From the NCBI GenBank assembly GCA_002315915.1, contig DCIB01000022.1, positions 45,540 to 109,539 of the forward strand: a stretch of DNA of 64,000 bases, read 5' to 3'. The notes below the pieces were generated by a model, which did not search any database, was not told the origin of the DNA, and saw nothing but the letters and a program-made list of their open reading frames with translations. Source of the DNA: Caryophanales bacterium UBA1737 (GTDB lineage: Bacteria; Bacillota_I; Bacilli_A; ML615J-28; CAG-313). Below, one piece after another: positions 1 to 9,520 of this stretch (within the stretch, counting starts at the first letter, position 1; every line of letters begins with the position of its first letter). Both the position numbers and the translations under genes were made by a program.

Positions 1-651
1 TCTCAAGTTGATCAAGCAACAAGTATTATTAAGTTATCTAATAATGTACAAGAAGGTATTCTTGTATCTTTTATGGATTTAGATTATTCTGATTTTGATA
101 ATGTAAACATTAATTTTGCTGATATAGCAACTAATTCTGTATTATTTGAGCAAACATTTAATTTATTATTTGAAAAAATGTTTAATAGCATAAAAATGAA
201 TTTATTACCATATTTAATAATTATATTCTTAATAAGTTCTGCTTTAGATATTGCATTTTCTTGCTTATTTATTGCTATTCTATTAAAGTTATTCTTTAGA
301 TTAGGCAATTTAAAATTTAAAACATTTTATCAAACTGCAGTATTATGTTCTTTACCATATGTATTAATTAATTGTGTAAGTGTACTTACATCTTGGGATT
401 TCTTATCACTGTTATCTGATTTGATAATAGTATTATATACATTTAAATCTTTAACAGCTTATGTAATGTTAGGCGGAGATTCTAATAATAAAAATGTTAG
501 TCCTGAAGTAAGAATTATGCCAGGAGTATATGTTCATAAAGAAGAAACTAATGAAGATGTAAAAAATAATAATGATAACGAACATAATGATGAAAAACGT
601 TATTATGATCAAGAAGAAAGTAAAGGAGATGATGATTCTAATGAATTATAA
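1..651 (+). CDS. Membrane protein, DUF1189-like (5' partial)
   Basis: The frame is open from base 1, so the gene begins before the window; the first in-window ATG (73) lies inside the protein, not at its start. About 216 residues are visible. A soluble stretch is followed by three or four hydrophobic segments (around bases 200-450), then a hydrophilic acidic, Asn-rich tail of about 60 residues. The hydrophobic pattern, with a short Leu-Pro-Tyr element before the second half and a Tyr-Thr-Phe-Lys-Ser segment at the end, resembles the DUF1189 family of Firmicutes membrane proteins, whose function is unknown. The last 11 bases overlap leuS, so the two are probably co-transcribed. Family assignment is tentative. 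Confidence 0.6.
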   Translation, partial: SQVDQATSIIKLSNNVQEGILVSFMDLDYSDFDNVNINFADIATNSVLFEQTFNLLFEKMFNSIKMNLLPYLIIIFLISSALDIAFSCLFIAILLKLFFRLGNLKFKTFYQTAVLCSLPYVLINCVSVLTSWDFLSLLSDLIIVLYTFKSLTAYVMLGGDSNNKNVSPEVRIMPGVYVHKEETNEDVKNNNDNEHNDEKRYYDQEESKGDDDSNEL

Positions 652-3052
652 TCATCAAGAAATAGAAAAAAAGTGGCAAAAATATTGGGATGATAATAAA
701 ACTTTTAAAACCCCAATTGTATCTAACAAACCCAAATTTTATTGTTTGGATATGTTCCCATATCCTTCTGGAGCAGGATTACATGTAGGACATCCAGAAG
801 GATATACTGCAACTGATATTGTAAGTAGAATGAAAAGAATGCAAGGGTTTAATGTAATGCATCCAATGGGATGGGATGCTTTTGGTCTTCCAGCAGAACA
901 ATATGCTATAAATACAGGACATCATCCTTCTGAATTTACATATCGTAATATTGAAACATTTAAGCGTCAAATTAAAATGCTAGGATTATCATATGATTGG
1001 GATAGAGAAATTGCAACATGTGATTCAGATTATTATAAATGGACTCAATGGATATTTTGCCAATTATATAATAAAGGATTAGCTGAATTGAAAGAAATTG
1101 AAGTTAACTGGTGCGAAGGACTTGGAACTGTTCTTGCTAATGAAGAAATTTTAAATATAGATGGTAAGATGGTTTCTGAACGTGGTAGTTTTCCTGTTGA
1201 AAAACGTCCAATGAAACAATGGGTTTTAAAGATTACTAAATATGCGGAAAGATTATTAGAAGATTTAGATACTCTTGATTGGCCTGAATCAATTAAAGAA
1301 ATGCAACGTAACTGGATTGGTAAATCTGTTGGTGCATTAGTTGATTTTAAAGTAGCAAATACAGATAAGAAATTTACTGTTTTTACAACTCGTTGTGATA
1401 CTTTATTTGGAGCAACATATTGTATTCTTGCACCTGAACATCCTTTAGTTAAAGAAATTACTACAAATGATTGTTTAAAAGATGTAGAAAACTATATTAA
1501 TTACGCTAAAGCTAAATCTGATTTAGATCGTACTGAATTAAACAAAGAAAAAACAGGTTGCTTTACAGGTAGTTATGCAATTAATCCTATCACTGGAAAA
1601 GAAATACCTATTTGGATAGCTGATTATGTACTTAATTCTTATGGTACAGGTGCTATAATGGCTGTTCCTGCACATGATACTAGAGATTATGATTTTGCTA
1701 AAAAATATAATTTAGAAATTATTCAAGTTTTAGAAGGCGGAGATATTTCTAAAGAAGCTTGGACTGAAGATGGCATTCATATTAATTCTGGTTTCTTAAA
1801 TGGTATGAATAAAGAAGATGCAATAGCTACCATGGGTAAATACTTACTTGATAATAATATTGGTAAATTATCTGTTAATTATCGTTTAAGAGATTGGATT
1901 TTCTCTCGTCAAAGATATTGGGGTGAACCATTCCCTATAATTCATTGGGATGATAATACTGTATCTTTAGTTGATGAATTACCATTAGAACTTCCTCCTA
2001 TGGAAAATATGAAATTATCTGGTACTGGCGAAAGTCCTTTAGCAAATGCAACAGAATGGTTAAATGTAACAAGAAGTGATGGTGTTCATGGTAGACGTGA
2101 AACAAATACTATGCCTCAATGGGCTGGATCTTGTTGGTATTATATAGGTTATTTGTTAAAAGAAGATGGTAAGCTTCGTGATTTGTCTGATAAGAAAGTT
2201 CAAGAAGAAATAAATAAATGGTTACCAGTTGATTTATATATCGGTGGAGCTGAACATGCAGTATTACATTTACTATATGCAAGATTCTGGCATAAAGTAT
2301 TATATGATTGTGGAGTAGTAACAACTAAAGAACCTTTTCAAAAATTATTTAATCAAGGATTAATATTAGGAGAAAACGGTGTTAAAATGAGTAAATCATT
2401 AGGAAACGTTGTTAATCCAGATCCTGTTGTAAATGATTATGGAGCAGATACTTTAAGAATGTATGAAATGTTTATGGGTCCACTTGACGCAATGAAACCA
2501 TGGTCTACTACATCTTTGGAAGGTTCTCGTAAATTTATTGAAAGAGCATTCCGTTTAGTAACTGAAGTTGCTGTAATTGATGATAATGATAAAACATTAG
2601 ATAAAGTATATCATCAAACTGTAAAAAAGATTACTGATGATTTTGAAATATTACATTTTAATACAGGTATAGCTCAGTTAATGATATTTACTAACGAAGC
2701 ATATAAACATCCAACAATGCCAAAAGAATATTTAGAAGGTTATGTAAAATTATTATATCCAGTTATTCCTCATGTAGGTGAAGAATTATGGAAATTCTTA
2801 GGTCATGATAAATCAATTTGTTATGAACCTTGGCCTACATTTAATGAAGAATCAATAGTTAATGAAACTGTTACAATAGTTGTTCAAATAAATGGTAAAA
2901 TTAGAGATAAAATTAATGCTCCAACAAACCTAACAAAAGAAGAATTAGAAAATCTTGCTTTATCAAGTGATAAAGTTAAAGCTAATTTAAATGGTCAAAC
3001 ACCTAAGAAAATTATTGTAATTCCAAATAAATTAGTTAGTATTGTTATCTAA
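641..3052 (+). CDS. leuS: Leucyl-tRNA synthetase
   Basis: Class I aminoacyl-tRNA synthetase that charges tRNA-Leu in the cytoplasm. About 803 residues, the normal bacterial length. The HIGH-type motif HVGH is at residues 48-51, inside the LeuRS signature [13 protein letters not shown] large CP1 editing domain follows (about 220-420, with a [11 protein letters not shown] element), and the KMSKS loop is at 582-586. The C-terminal anticodon-binding and appended domains are present. The start at 641 is chosen because the family N-terminus begins with MNYN; an AGGAG lies at 624-628, 12 bases upstream. In-frame ATGs at 629 and 632 are too close to it. It overlaps the preceding gene by 11 bases and is followed by a terminator. 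Confidence 0.97.
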   Translation: MNYNHQEIEKKWQKYWDDNKTFKTPIVSNKPKFYCLDMFPYPSGAGLHVGHPEGYTATDIVSRMKRMQGFNVMHPMGWDAFGLPAEQYAINTGHHPSEFTYRNIETFKRQIKMLGLSYDWDREIATCDSDYYKWTQWIFCQLYNKGLAELKEIEVNWCEGLGTVLANEEILNIDGKMVSERGSFPVEKRPMKQWVLKITKYAERLLEDLDTLDWPESIKEMQRNWIGKSVGALVDFKVANTDKKFTVFTTRCDTLFGATYCILAPEHPLVKEITTNDCLKDVENYINYAKAKSDLDRTELNKEKTGCFTGSYAINPITGKEIPIWIADYVLNSYGTGAIMAVPAHDTRDYDFAKKYNLEIIQVLEGGDISKEAWTEDGIHINSGFLNGMNKEDAIATMGKYLLDNNIGKLSVNYRLRDWIFSRQRYWGEPFPIIHWDDNTVSLVDELPLELPPMENMKLSGTGESPLANATEWLNVTRSDGVHGRRETNTMPQWAGSCWYYIGYLLKEDGKLRDLSDKKVQEEINKWLPVDLYIGGAEHAVLHLLYARFWHKVLYDCGVVTTKEPFQKLFNQGLILGENGVKMSKSLGNVVNPDPVVNDYGADTLRMYEMFMGPLDAMKPWSTTSLEGSRKFIERAFRLVTEVAVIDDNDKTLDKVYHQTVKKITDDFEILHFNTGIAQLMIFTNEAYKHPTMPKEYLEGYVKLLYPVIPHVGEELWKFLGHDKSICYEPWPTFNEESIVNETVTIVVQINGKIRDKINAPTNLTKEELENLALSSDKVKANLNGQTPKKIIVIPNKLVSIVI

Positions 3053-3056
3053 AATT

Positions 3057-3092
3057 AAATAGATTCAAGATTATATCTTGAATCTATTTTTT
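3057..3092 (+). terminator. Rho-independent terminator after leuS
   Basis: A perfect 14-bp stem (3057-3070 with 3076-3089), loop TTATA, followed by a T run to 3092. It starts five bases after the leuS stop. Confidence 0.9.
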
Positions 3093-3117
3093 CACAAAAG
3101 TAATTTAATTATATATA

Positions 3118-3408
3118 TTGAATTATATAAATGATATGAAATATATTAATTTAATTTCTTTATATAGAAGAATATTTAGGGTAGAGACTATGTGTAATAT
3201 TGAAGCATCTATAATACCTATTGGTAGAAATAGTATAACGCTATTTAAAGTAAAATCTAAAGATGAATTACTTTTTAATGATATCGTTTCAAATCTTTTT
3301 AAAAAAGATTTAATTGATTATTGGTTTAAAAATGAAATTGAAATGTATAAGTATTTTGACTACATAAATGATGAAATAATCGATAAACAAATTATATTAA
3401 TTTATTAA
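3118..3408 (+). CDS. Small hypothetical protein
   Basis: An unrecognised short reading frame of up to 96 residues between the leuS terminator and the hpf promoter. The start is uncertain: TTG at 3118, ATG at 3136 or ATG at 3190. The last has an AGGGT-like sequence about 8 bases upstream and gives a 72-residue product beginning MCNIEAS. No membrane segment, signal peptide or known motif is visible. Composition (Lys, Ile, Asn, Asp rich) matches its neighbours. It occupies a gap that would otherwise be empty and has no competing frame, which is the main support for it being real. Confidence 0.45.
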   Translation: MNYINDMKYINLISLYRRIFRVETMCNIEASIIPIGRNSITLFKVKSKDELLFNDIVSNLFKKDLIDYWFKNEIEMYKYFDYINDEIIDKQIILIY

Positions 3409-3424
3409 AAAATTAAATATTATA

Positions 3425-3452
3425 TTTACAAAAAAATCTTTAATGCTAAAAT
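3425..3452 (+). promoter_or_regulatory. Putative promoter of hpf
   Basis: TTTACA (3425-3430), 16-base spacer, TAAAAT (3447-3452), placed about 40 bases before the hpf start and upstream of its AAAGGA ribosome-binding site. Confidence 0.5.
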
Positions 3453-3492
3453 ATAAGTGTAAGAATTATCTTACAAAGAAAGGATTATAATT

Positions 3493-4035
3493 ATGAAATT
3501 AGTACTAAGAACTCAAGGAGTAGTAAAGGTTAGTGATAATGTAAAGGAACACATTAATTTACAAATGGAATCACTTGATAAATTATTTACAGGAAAAGAA
3601 AATGTTACTTTAAATGTCTTATGTATTGAAAAAAATCATCATTATAAAACTGAATTAACTATCTCTTTAAAACAAATAGTTTTACGTAGTGAATGCAATG
3701 GAGATACTTTATATGCTTCGATTGATCAAGCATTCGATAAAATAGAACAACAATTAATAAAATATAAAAGAAAATTAAATGATTTAATTAAAAAACGTGA
3801 AGGTGTTTCTGAATATTTTGTAAATCAAACATTACCTGAACCATCACCAATTAATGAACAATTAGTCAGAATTAAAAAAGTAGATTTATCAGAAATATCT
3901 GTTGATGAAGCAATAACTCAAATGGAACTTGTAGATCATGATTTCTTTATGTTTAAAAATGAAGAGACCCATGATGTAGCTGTTGTATATAAGCGAGCAA
4001 CAGGTGGATATGGACTTCTTGAAGTAAATAAATAA
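3493..4035 (+). CDS. hpf: Ribosome hibernation promoting factor, long form
   Basis: Binds the 30S decoding region in stationary phase and dimerises 70S ribosomes into inactive 100S particles. About 180 residues, the length of the long form found in Firmicutes. The N-terminal half (about 1-95) is the S30AE ribosome-binding domain. The C-terminal part (about 122-180) carries the conserved dimerisation domain, ending in a VVYKRATGGYGLLE-type strand. A basic linker joins them. The start has a good AAAGGA site. Its own promoter and terminator flank the gene, so it is probably a single-gene unit. Position near secA-prfB is also typical of Bacilli. Confidence 0.95.
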   Translation: MKLVLRTQGVVKVSDNVKEHINLQMESLDKLFTGKENVTLNVLCIEKNHHYKTELTISLKQIVLRSECNGDTLYASIDQAFDKIEQQLIKYKRKLNDLIKKREGVSEYFVNQTLPEPSPINEQLVRIKKVDLSEISVDEAITQMELVDHDFFMFKNEETHDVAVVYKRATGGYGLLEVNK

Positions 4036-4040
4036 TATTT

Positions 4041-4070
4041 AAAAGCACAATTATTATAATTGTGCTTTTT
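4041..4070 (+). terminator. Rho-independent terminator after hpf
   Basis: A 13-bp stem (4041-4053 with 4057-4069), three-base loop, ending in five T. Confidence 0.9.
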
Positions 4071-4105
4071 ACATTATTTATCCGAATAATAATTTATCTA
4101 AAATA

Positions 4106-4114
4106 TGATAAAAT
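4106..4114 (+). promoter_or_regulatory. Extended -10 promoter of queH, likely leaderless
   Basis: TG-A-TAAAAT at 4106-4114 with only seven bases to the queH ATG at 4122. Transcription would start at about the A of the ATG. No Shine-Dalgarno sequence lies between. Confidence 0.5.
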
Positions 4115-4121
4115 AAATATT

Positions 4122-4745
4122 ATGAATAATATAGAATTTAATGAGTTATTAAAAGAATTAAAAAAATCAAACACTAAGAAATCATTATTATTACATTCAT
4201 GTTGTGGACCTTGTAGTAGTAGTGTATTAGAAAAATTATTACCATATTTTGATATTACAATATTTTATTATAATCCAAATATCACTCCACATGATGAGTT
4301 TCTAAAAAGAGTTAAATATCAAGAAAAAATAATCAGTTGTATATCGAAAGATATAAAAATAGTAGTTATAGATGAATCACATGATGTATATTTACAAGCT
4401 GTTAAAGATTATACTAATCTTGGTGAAGGTAGTATGCGTTGTTATAAATGTTATGAATTCAGATTAAAGCTTGCAGCTATTTATGCATCAAATAATCATT
4501 TTGATTATTATTCATCAGTTATGAGCGTATCACCATATAAAAATAGTGATTGGATTAATGAACTTGGTAATAAATATGCATTAGATACACCTTTCTTATA
4601 TTCAAATTTTAAAAAAGAAAATGGATATCAAAGAAGTATAGAATTATCAAAAAAATTTGACTTGTATAGACAAGATTATTGTGGGTGTGAATTTTCAAAA
4701 AAAGAGCATGAGACTCGTATTTGTTCAAAACAAACTTTATCTTGA
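4122..4745 (+). CDS. queH: Epoxyqueuosine reductase QueH
   Basis: Reduces epoxyqueuosine to queuosine, the last step of the tRNA wobble modification at GUN anticodons. About 207 residues. Adjacent cysteines in SCCGPC (residues 26-31) and C-terminal cysteines in CYKCYE and YCGC are the iron-sulfur and metal ligands of the QueH (DUF208) family, the non-cobalamin alternative to QueG. The ATG at 4122 is chosen because the protein family starts here and the longer frame would run back into the hpf terminator. There is no ribosome-binding site (see the extended -10 entry). The stop is TGA, rare in this window. queA, the preceding pathway step, lies at 22348. Confidence 0.93.
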   Translation: MNNIEFNELLKELKKSNTKKSLLLHSCCGPCSSSVLEKLLPYFDITIFYYNPNITPHDEFLKRVKYQEKIISCISKDIKIVVIDESHDVYLQAVKDYTNLGEGSMRCYKCYEFRLKLAAIYASNNHFDYYSSVMSVSPYKNSDWINELGNKYALDTPFLYSNFKKENGYQRSIELSKKFDLYRQDYCGCEFSKKEHETRICSKQTLS

Positions 4746-4795
4746 AAAAACGACTTCATTATGATATTATAAATAAAAATAGGAGAACACAATTT

Positions 4796-7465
4796 ATGGC
4801 TGGATTATTAAAAAAATTAATTGACCCTTCATATAAAGAACTATCAAAATGTAAAAAAATAGCTGAAGCTGTTTGTTTACTTGATGAAAAATATAGTGCT
4901 CTAAGTGATGATGAATTAAAAAACCAAACTAATATATTTAAGTCCCGTTTAAATAATGGTGAAACTTTAGATGATATAATGATTGAAGCTTTTGCGGTTG
5001 CAAGAGAAGCTGCATATCGTGTACTAGGCTTAAAAGCATTTAAGGTTCAAGTAATGGGTGCTGCCGCAATGCATTTAGGCAATATTGCTGAAATGAAAAC
5101 AGGTGAAGGTAAAACTTTAACATCTGTTTTAGTTGCTTATCTTAATGCATTAACTGGAAAAGGTGTTCATATAGTTACAGTTAATGAATATTTAGCAACA
5201 CGTGATGCAACAGAAATGGGTGAAGTTCATAAATTCTTAGGATTAACAGTTGGATTAAACTTAAGAGAATATAATTCTGAACAAAAACGTGCACAATATG
5301 CATGTGATATTACATATTCAACTAATAATGAATTAGGATTTGATTACTTAAGAGACCATATGGTTGTTTATAAAGAAGAAATGGTTCAAAGACCATATTT
5401 AAATTTTGCTATTGTCGATGAGGTAGACTCTATTTTAATTGATGAAGCAAGAACTCCATTAATTATTTCTGGTGGAGCAAAAGATGGACCAAATCTATAT
5501 GCACAAGCCAATTCATTTGTTAAAAGATTAGTTGAAGATACTGATTATGAAGTAGATGTTAAGGATCGTCATGTTACACTTACTCCATCTGGTATGGAAA
5601 AAGCAGAACAATATTTTAACTTAGAAAATTTATACGATATCAAAAACGTTGAGTTACTTCATAGAATTAATAATGCTTTACGCGCTAATTATATAATGAA
5701 ACGTGAAGTAGACTATGTAGTAAATGATGGTCAAATATTAATAGTTGATTCATTTACTGGTCGAGTTCTTCCTGGACGTCAATGGAGTGAAGGATTACAT
5801 CAAGCTATTGAAGCAAAAGAAGGAGTTGAAATTAAAAAAGAAACAAGAACTCTTGCTACAATAACATTCCAAAATTATTTTAGAATGTATTCAAAACTTG
5901 CTGGTATGACTGGTACTGCTAAAACTGAAGAAGAAGAATTTAGAGATATTTATAACATGTTAGTAGTAGAAATACCTACTAATTTACCAGTAATTAGAAT
6001 TGATGATACTGATTTAATATATTTTAGTGAAAAAGCAAAATATGCTGCATTAGCACAAGATATTAAAGAACGTCATTTAAAAGGTCAACCTATCTTAGTT
6101 GGTACTATTTCTATTGAATCAAGTGAATTATTATCAAGCTATTTAAAGAAACTTGGCATTCCACATAATGTATTAAATGCTAAACAACATGCTAAAGAAG
6201 CTGATATTGTTTTACATGCAGGTGAAAAAGGTGCTGTTACTATTGCAACAAACATGGCTGGTCGTGGTACTGATATTAAACTAGGTGAAGGTGTAAAAGA
6301 ATTAGGCGGACTTGCAGTATTAGGAACTGAACGTCATGAATCACGACGTATTGATAACCAATTACGTGGACGTAGTGGACGTCAAGGTGATCCAGGTTAT
6401 AGTAGATTCTATCTATGTACTAAAGATGAATTATTAATTAGATTTGGCGGAGATAGACTTGAAAGAATGTTAATGATGGCAACATCTTTACAAAATGATG
6501 GGGAAATGGCTCCTATTTCATATAAAGGATTTTCAACAGTAGTTGAATCTGCCCAAAAGAAAATAGAAGGTCAAAACTATGACAGACGTAAAAGTGTTGT
6601 TGAATATGATGAAGTATTAAGAAAACAAAGAGAAGTTATATATTCTCAAAGAAATGATATCCTATTTAATGATTCTATAGAACCAACAATTCTTAGGATG
6701 ATTAATTCAGTATCAGAAAGACAAATTCCACAATTTTCATCTGAAGATAATCCTGAATTAATTGATTCAGTTAGATTTATGAAAGAATTCGTTGTAAATT
6801 TCTTTGATCAAGGTTATTTACAAGCTAAATGTCCTAAATGTGGAAAAATAATGCGTGTACATGAAGGAATACCTACTAGATGTAATAATCCTGAATGTTT
6901 AACTCAATTTACAGTTGTAAGAAATATTTCTGATGATGTAAGAAAATCTTCTGTTGCAAATATCAATATGTCTGATATAGAAAATAAATCTGTAGTAGAT
7001 GTTATTGAATATGTTAAAGAAATATTTAATAAAAATTTAAATATTAAAAAAAGTGATGCCGCAAATGATGTATATCAAGAATTTTTAAAAAGAAATTTAT
7101 TAAGAATTGTTGATAAGCATTGGATGGAACACTTAGATCAAATGAGTACTTTACGCCAATCAGTAAGACTTCAATCATATGGACAAATTAATCCACTTCG
7201 TCAATATCAATCTGTTGGATTTGATATGTTTGAAGAAATGATTTGTTCTATTGAAAATGAGACTGTTGCAGCAATAAACTGTTCTTATATTCCATCACAA
7301 ATGGGTGAACGTGAAAAAATAGCTAAAAACTTAATTGCATCAGGTGGCTCTGCGGATGAACCAAAGAAAAAAACTGTAGTAAATACTAATAAAAAAATTG
7401 GACCAAATGATCCTTGTCCATGTGGATCTGGAAAAAAATATAAGTTTTGTTGTGGTAAAAAATAA
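4796..7465 (+). CDS. secA: Preprotein translocase ATPase SecA
   Basis: Motor that drives unfolded preproteins through SecYEG at the membrane. About 889 residues. Walker A GEGKT at 103-107, DEVD Walker B at 208-211, helicase-type GRGTD and GRSGRQGD motifs in NBD2, and a C-terminal SEC-C zinc tail with CPCGSG and FCCGKK. A second potential zinc site, CPKC at 679-682 and C696/C701, sits in the helical scaffold region; I do not recall this from the Bacillus protein. The start at 4796 follows AGGAGA and begins MAGLLKKL; a longer frame from 4721 would overlap queH. The last base of its TAA is the first base of the prfB ATG, so secA and prfB are translationally coupled. Confidence 0.97.
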   Translation: MAGLLKKLIDPSYKELSKCKKIAEAVCLLDEKYSALSDDELKNQTNIFKSRLNNGETLDDIMIEAFAVAREAAYRVLGLKAFKVQVMGAAAMHLGNIAEMKTGEGKTLTSVLVAYLNALTGKGVHIVTVNEYLATRDATEMGEVHKFLGLTVGLNLREYNSEQKRAQYACDITYSTNNELGFDYLRDHMVVYKEEMVQRPYLNFAIVDEVDSILIDEARTPLIISGGAKDGPNLYAQANSFVKRLVEDTDYEVDVKDRHVTLTPSGMEKAEQYFNLENLYDIKNVELLHRINNALRANYIMKREVDYVVNDGQILIVDSFTGRVLPGRQWSEGLHQAIEAKEGVEIKKETRTLATITFQNYFRMYSKLAGMTGTAKTEEEEFRDIYNMLVVEIPTNLPVIRIDDTDLIYFSEKAKYAALAQDIKERHLKGQPILVGTISIESSELLSSYLKKLGIPHNVLNAKQHAKEADIVLHAGEKGAVTIATNMAGRGTDIKLGEGVKELGGLAVLGTERHESRRIDNQLRGRSGRQGDPGYSRFYLCTKDELLIRFGGDRLERMLMMATSLQNDGEMAPISYKGFSTVVESAQKKIEGQNYDRRKSVVEYDEVLRKQREVIYSQRNDILFNDSIEPTILRMINSVSERQIPQFSSEDNPELIDSVRFMKEFVVNFFDQGYLQAKCPKCGKIMRVHEGIPTRCNNPECLTQFTVVRNISDDVRKSSVANINMSDIENKSVVDVIEYVKEIFNKNLNIKKSDAANDVYQEFLKRNLLRIVDKHWMEHLDQMSTLRQSVRLQSYGQINPLRQYQSVGFDMFEEMICSIENETVAAINCSYIPSQMGEREKIAKNLIASGGSADEPKKKTVVNTNKKIGPNDPCPCGSGKKYKFCCGKK

Positions 7466-8553
7466 TGGATAAAGCTGAAATAATTAAATTATTTGATGAT
7501 TATAAACAAAGAGTCAATTCATTATCACAAGTTATAAATAAAGAAGAATCATTAAAAAAAATATCTTCCTTAGAAGAAATAATGGGTGAACCAGACTTTT
7601 GAACAGATCAACGTTCTGCAAAAAAGATTATATCAGAACTTAATTTATTAAAAGACAAAGTAAAAAAATTAGATTGTGTAATAAATCATATTGAAGAGTT
7701 TGAATTATTATTAGAATTAAATGATGAAGAAATGTTTTCTTCATCAGATAAAGAATTAAATAATTTTGTAAAAGAATTAAATGATTTAGAAACAGAGATG
7801 CTTCTAAATGATGAATTAGATACAAATAATGCGATAATAACACTTCATCCCGGAAGTGGTGGCACTGAATCTCAGGATTGGGCATTAATGCTTTATAGAA
7901 TGTATAAACGTTATGCTGAACGTCATAATTTCAAATTTGAATTAATAGATTATGAAGACGGACAAGAAGCAGGTATTAAAAGTGCTACTTTTACAATTTC
8001 AGGTGAATTTGCATATGGTTTATTAAAATCAGAAAATGGTGTACACCGTTTAGTTAGAATTTCCCCTTTTGATTCAGCTGCAAGGCGTCATACATCATTT
8101 TCATCAGTAGTTGTTATACCTGATGTTAATGAAGAAATAGAAATAGAAATTAAAGATGAAGATATCAGAATTGATACATATCATTCTAGCGGAGCAGGTG
8201 GACAACATATTAATAAGACTGATTCTGCTGTACGACTTACACATATTCCAACAGGAATAGTTGTATGTAGTCAATCACAAAGAAGTCAAATCCAAAATAG
8301 AGAAAAAGCATTTCAAATATTAAAGGCACGTCTTTATCAACGTGAACTAGATATTCAAGCATCTAAACGTCAAGAATTAGCTGATTCACAGAGTGAAAAT
8401 GGATGGGGTAGTCAAATAAGAAGTTATATTTTACATCCTTATTCGATGGTTAAAGATCATAGAACTAATTGTGAATCTTCTAACCCACAATCAATACTTG
8501 ATGGTGATTTAGATCAATTTATCGATGAATATTTACATTTTATTAAAAAATAA
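7465..8553 (+). CDS. prfB: Peptide chain release factor 2 with an in-frame UGA at codon 46
   Basis: RF2 reads UAA and UGA and triggers peptide release. The start ATG at 7465 overlaps the secA stop. Reading without frameshift gives about 362 residues, close to the usual length of about 366. Codon 46 (7600-7602) is TGA, in MGEPDF-UGA-TDQ; RF2 proteins have W here (MADPEFWNDQ in Bacillus subtilis, from memory). Both sides stay in the same frame and match the family. The SPF codon-recognition motif is at 200-202 and the catalytic GGQ at 245-247. A gene caller would report only the piece from 7732. The classical +1 shift site near codon 25 is absent. I infer regulated readthrough of UGA as Trp. 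A sequencing error or pseudogene is the alternative. Confidence 0.9.
7600..7602 (+). promoter_or_regulatory. In-frame UGA recoding site within prfB
   Basis: The TGA replaces the codon for the conserved Trp of the RF2 PDFW/PEFW motif. The +1 frame from this site reaches a TAA after 17 codons, so a single frameshift here cannot make RF2; only in-frame readthrough can. Confidence 0.7.
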
Positions 8554-8558
8554 CTAAT

Positions 8559-9347
8559 ATGAATGAAAATAATTTAATTTGGATAACAAAAGTAGAACAA
8601 AAAGGTAATAAATATTTAGTTTATGTTAATGATTCAATAGAATCAATAACATTTAATTTAGATCAATTAGTTGAATATCATATAGTAAAAGGTAATTCAT
8701 TTTATCCACAAGAATGGGATAAAATAATTAATAGTTTAGATTTTGGTAAAATATTAGATAAAACTCTATACTATATTGATTATAAATTTAGAACAAAACA
8801 AGAAATTATTAATTATTTAAATAAAAATAATGTATCAATCTCGATTCAGGATGAAATAATTAATAAATTAATATCTTTAAAATATATTGATGATGAAAAA
8901 TATTCTCAAATATATATTGAAGAAAAGATTAATTCATTAATGGGACCTAAAGTTATTAAGTATAATTTAAATTTAAAAGGTATTAATCAAAATATTTATA
9001 ATCCAATTATTGATAATATAGATAGTGATGTATGGATTAATAATGCAATTTTGGTAGCAAATAAGACACTTAATACTATTAAAGGATATCCATTAAATAA
9101 ACAAAAAGAAACTGTTTATACAAGATTATCTCGTATGGGATATTCAAATGAAGTTATAAATAAAACAATATCTAAAGTTGAATATTCAACTTTAGATATT
9201 GATATATTAAATAAACAACTTTTATTATTAAAAAATAAAGGTTTAGATAAAACAAAAATAATCTCAAAATTATTATCAAATGGTTATACATTTGAAGATT
9301 TAAAACCATTGATTGATTTTGATAATGATCTTCAGGGTGAGGCGTAA
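8559..9347 (+). CDS. recX: RecA regulatory protein RecX
   Basis: Modulator of RecA filaments. About 262 residues, matching the long RecX form of Firmicutes: a short N-terminal strand-rich domain (about 1-60) followed by tandem three-helix RecX repeats, the first with the characteristic RTKQEIINYL and LKYIDDEKYSQIYI elements. It begins six bases after prfB, without a clear ribosome-binding site, so translation probably depends on prfB. Its last five codons and stop lie inside the FMN riboswitch aptamer that controls ribU, an unusual overlap. Confidence 0.88.
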   Translation: MNENNLIWITKVEQKGNKYLVYVNDSIESITFNLDQLVEYHIVKGNSFYPQEWDKIINSLDFGKILDKTLYYIDYKFRTKQEIINYLNKNNVSISIQDEIINKLISLKYIDDEKYSQIYIEEKINSLMGPKVIKYNLNLKGINQNIYNPIIDNIDSDVWINNAILVANKTLNTIKGYPLNKQKETVYTRLSRMGYSNEVINKTISKVEYSTLDIDILNKQLLLLKNKGLDKTKIISKLLSNGYTFEDLKPLIDFDNDLQGEA

Positions 9348-9440
9348 TTCCTCAACCGGTGGTTATAGTCCACGGGAATTTATAATTCATGATTTGGTGA
9401 AATTCCAAAACCGATAGTTAAAGTCTAGATGAAAGAAGAT
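9328..9440 (+). promoter_or_regulatory. FMN riboswitch (RFN element)
   Basis: Conserved RFN landmarks are present in order: CTTCAGGG, ACCGGTGGT, AGTCCACG, GATTTGGTGAAATTCC, CCGATAGT, AGTCTAGATG and GAAGAT. The closing P1 stem pairs ATCTTC (9328-9333) with GAAGAT (9435-9440). It lies before a riboflavin transporter gene, as expected. FMN binding should reduce ribU expression. The 5' end is inside recX. Confidence 0.95.
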
Positions 9441-9472
9441 TACTTAATATTTTAGAAGTTATTCTAAATAAG

Positions 9473-9501
9473 TAGTCACCTGAAAATCATATAGGTGACT
9501 A
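9473..9501 (+). promoter_or_regulatory. Riboswitch expression-platform hairpin
   Basis: A perfect 9-bp stem (9473-9481 with 9493-9501) between the aptamer and the ribU ribosome-binding site (AGGGG at 9511). The T content after it (TTAATATTT) is weak for a terminator. It may act as a terminator or modulate access to the nearby ribosome-binding site; the sequence does not settle which. Confidence 0.6.
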
Positions 9502-9520
9502 TTAATATTTAGGGGTTTAT

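Noticed and set aside
4721..4795. N-terminal extension of SecA
   Set aside because: It would overlap queH; the AGGAGA site and the family start both point to 4796.
7465..7732. Classical +1 programmed frameshift in prfB
   Set aside because: The family sequence continues in the same frame after the TGA, and the +1 frame reaches a TAA after 17 codons, so frameshifting cannot yield RF2.
7732..8553. prfB as a short gene starting at 7732
   Set aside because: The upstream 89 codons match the RF2 N-terminus and overlap the secA stop in the usual way; a start at 7732 has no ribosome-binding site and would lose domain 1.
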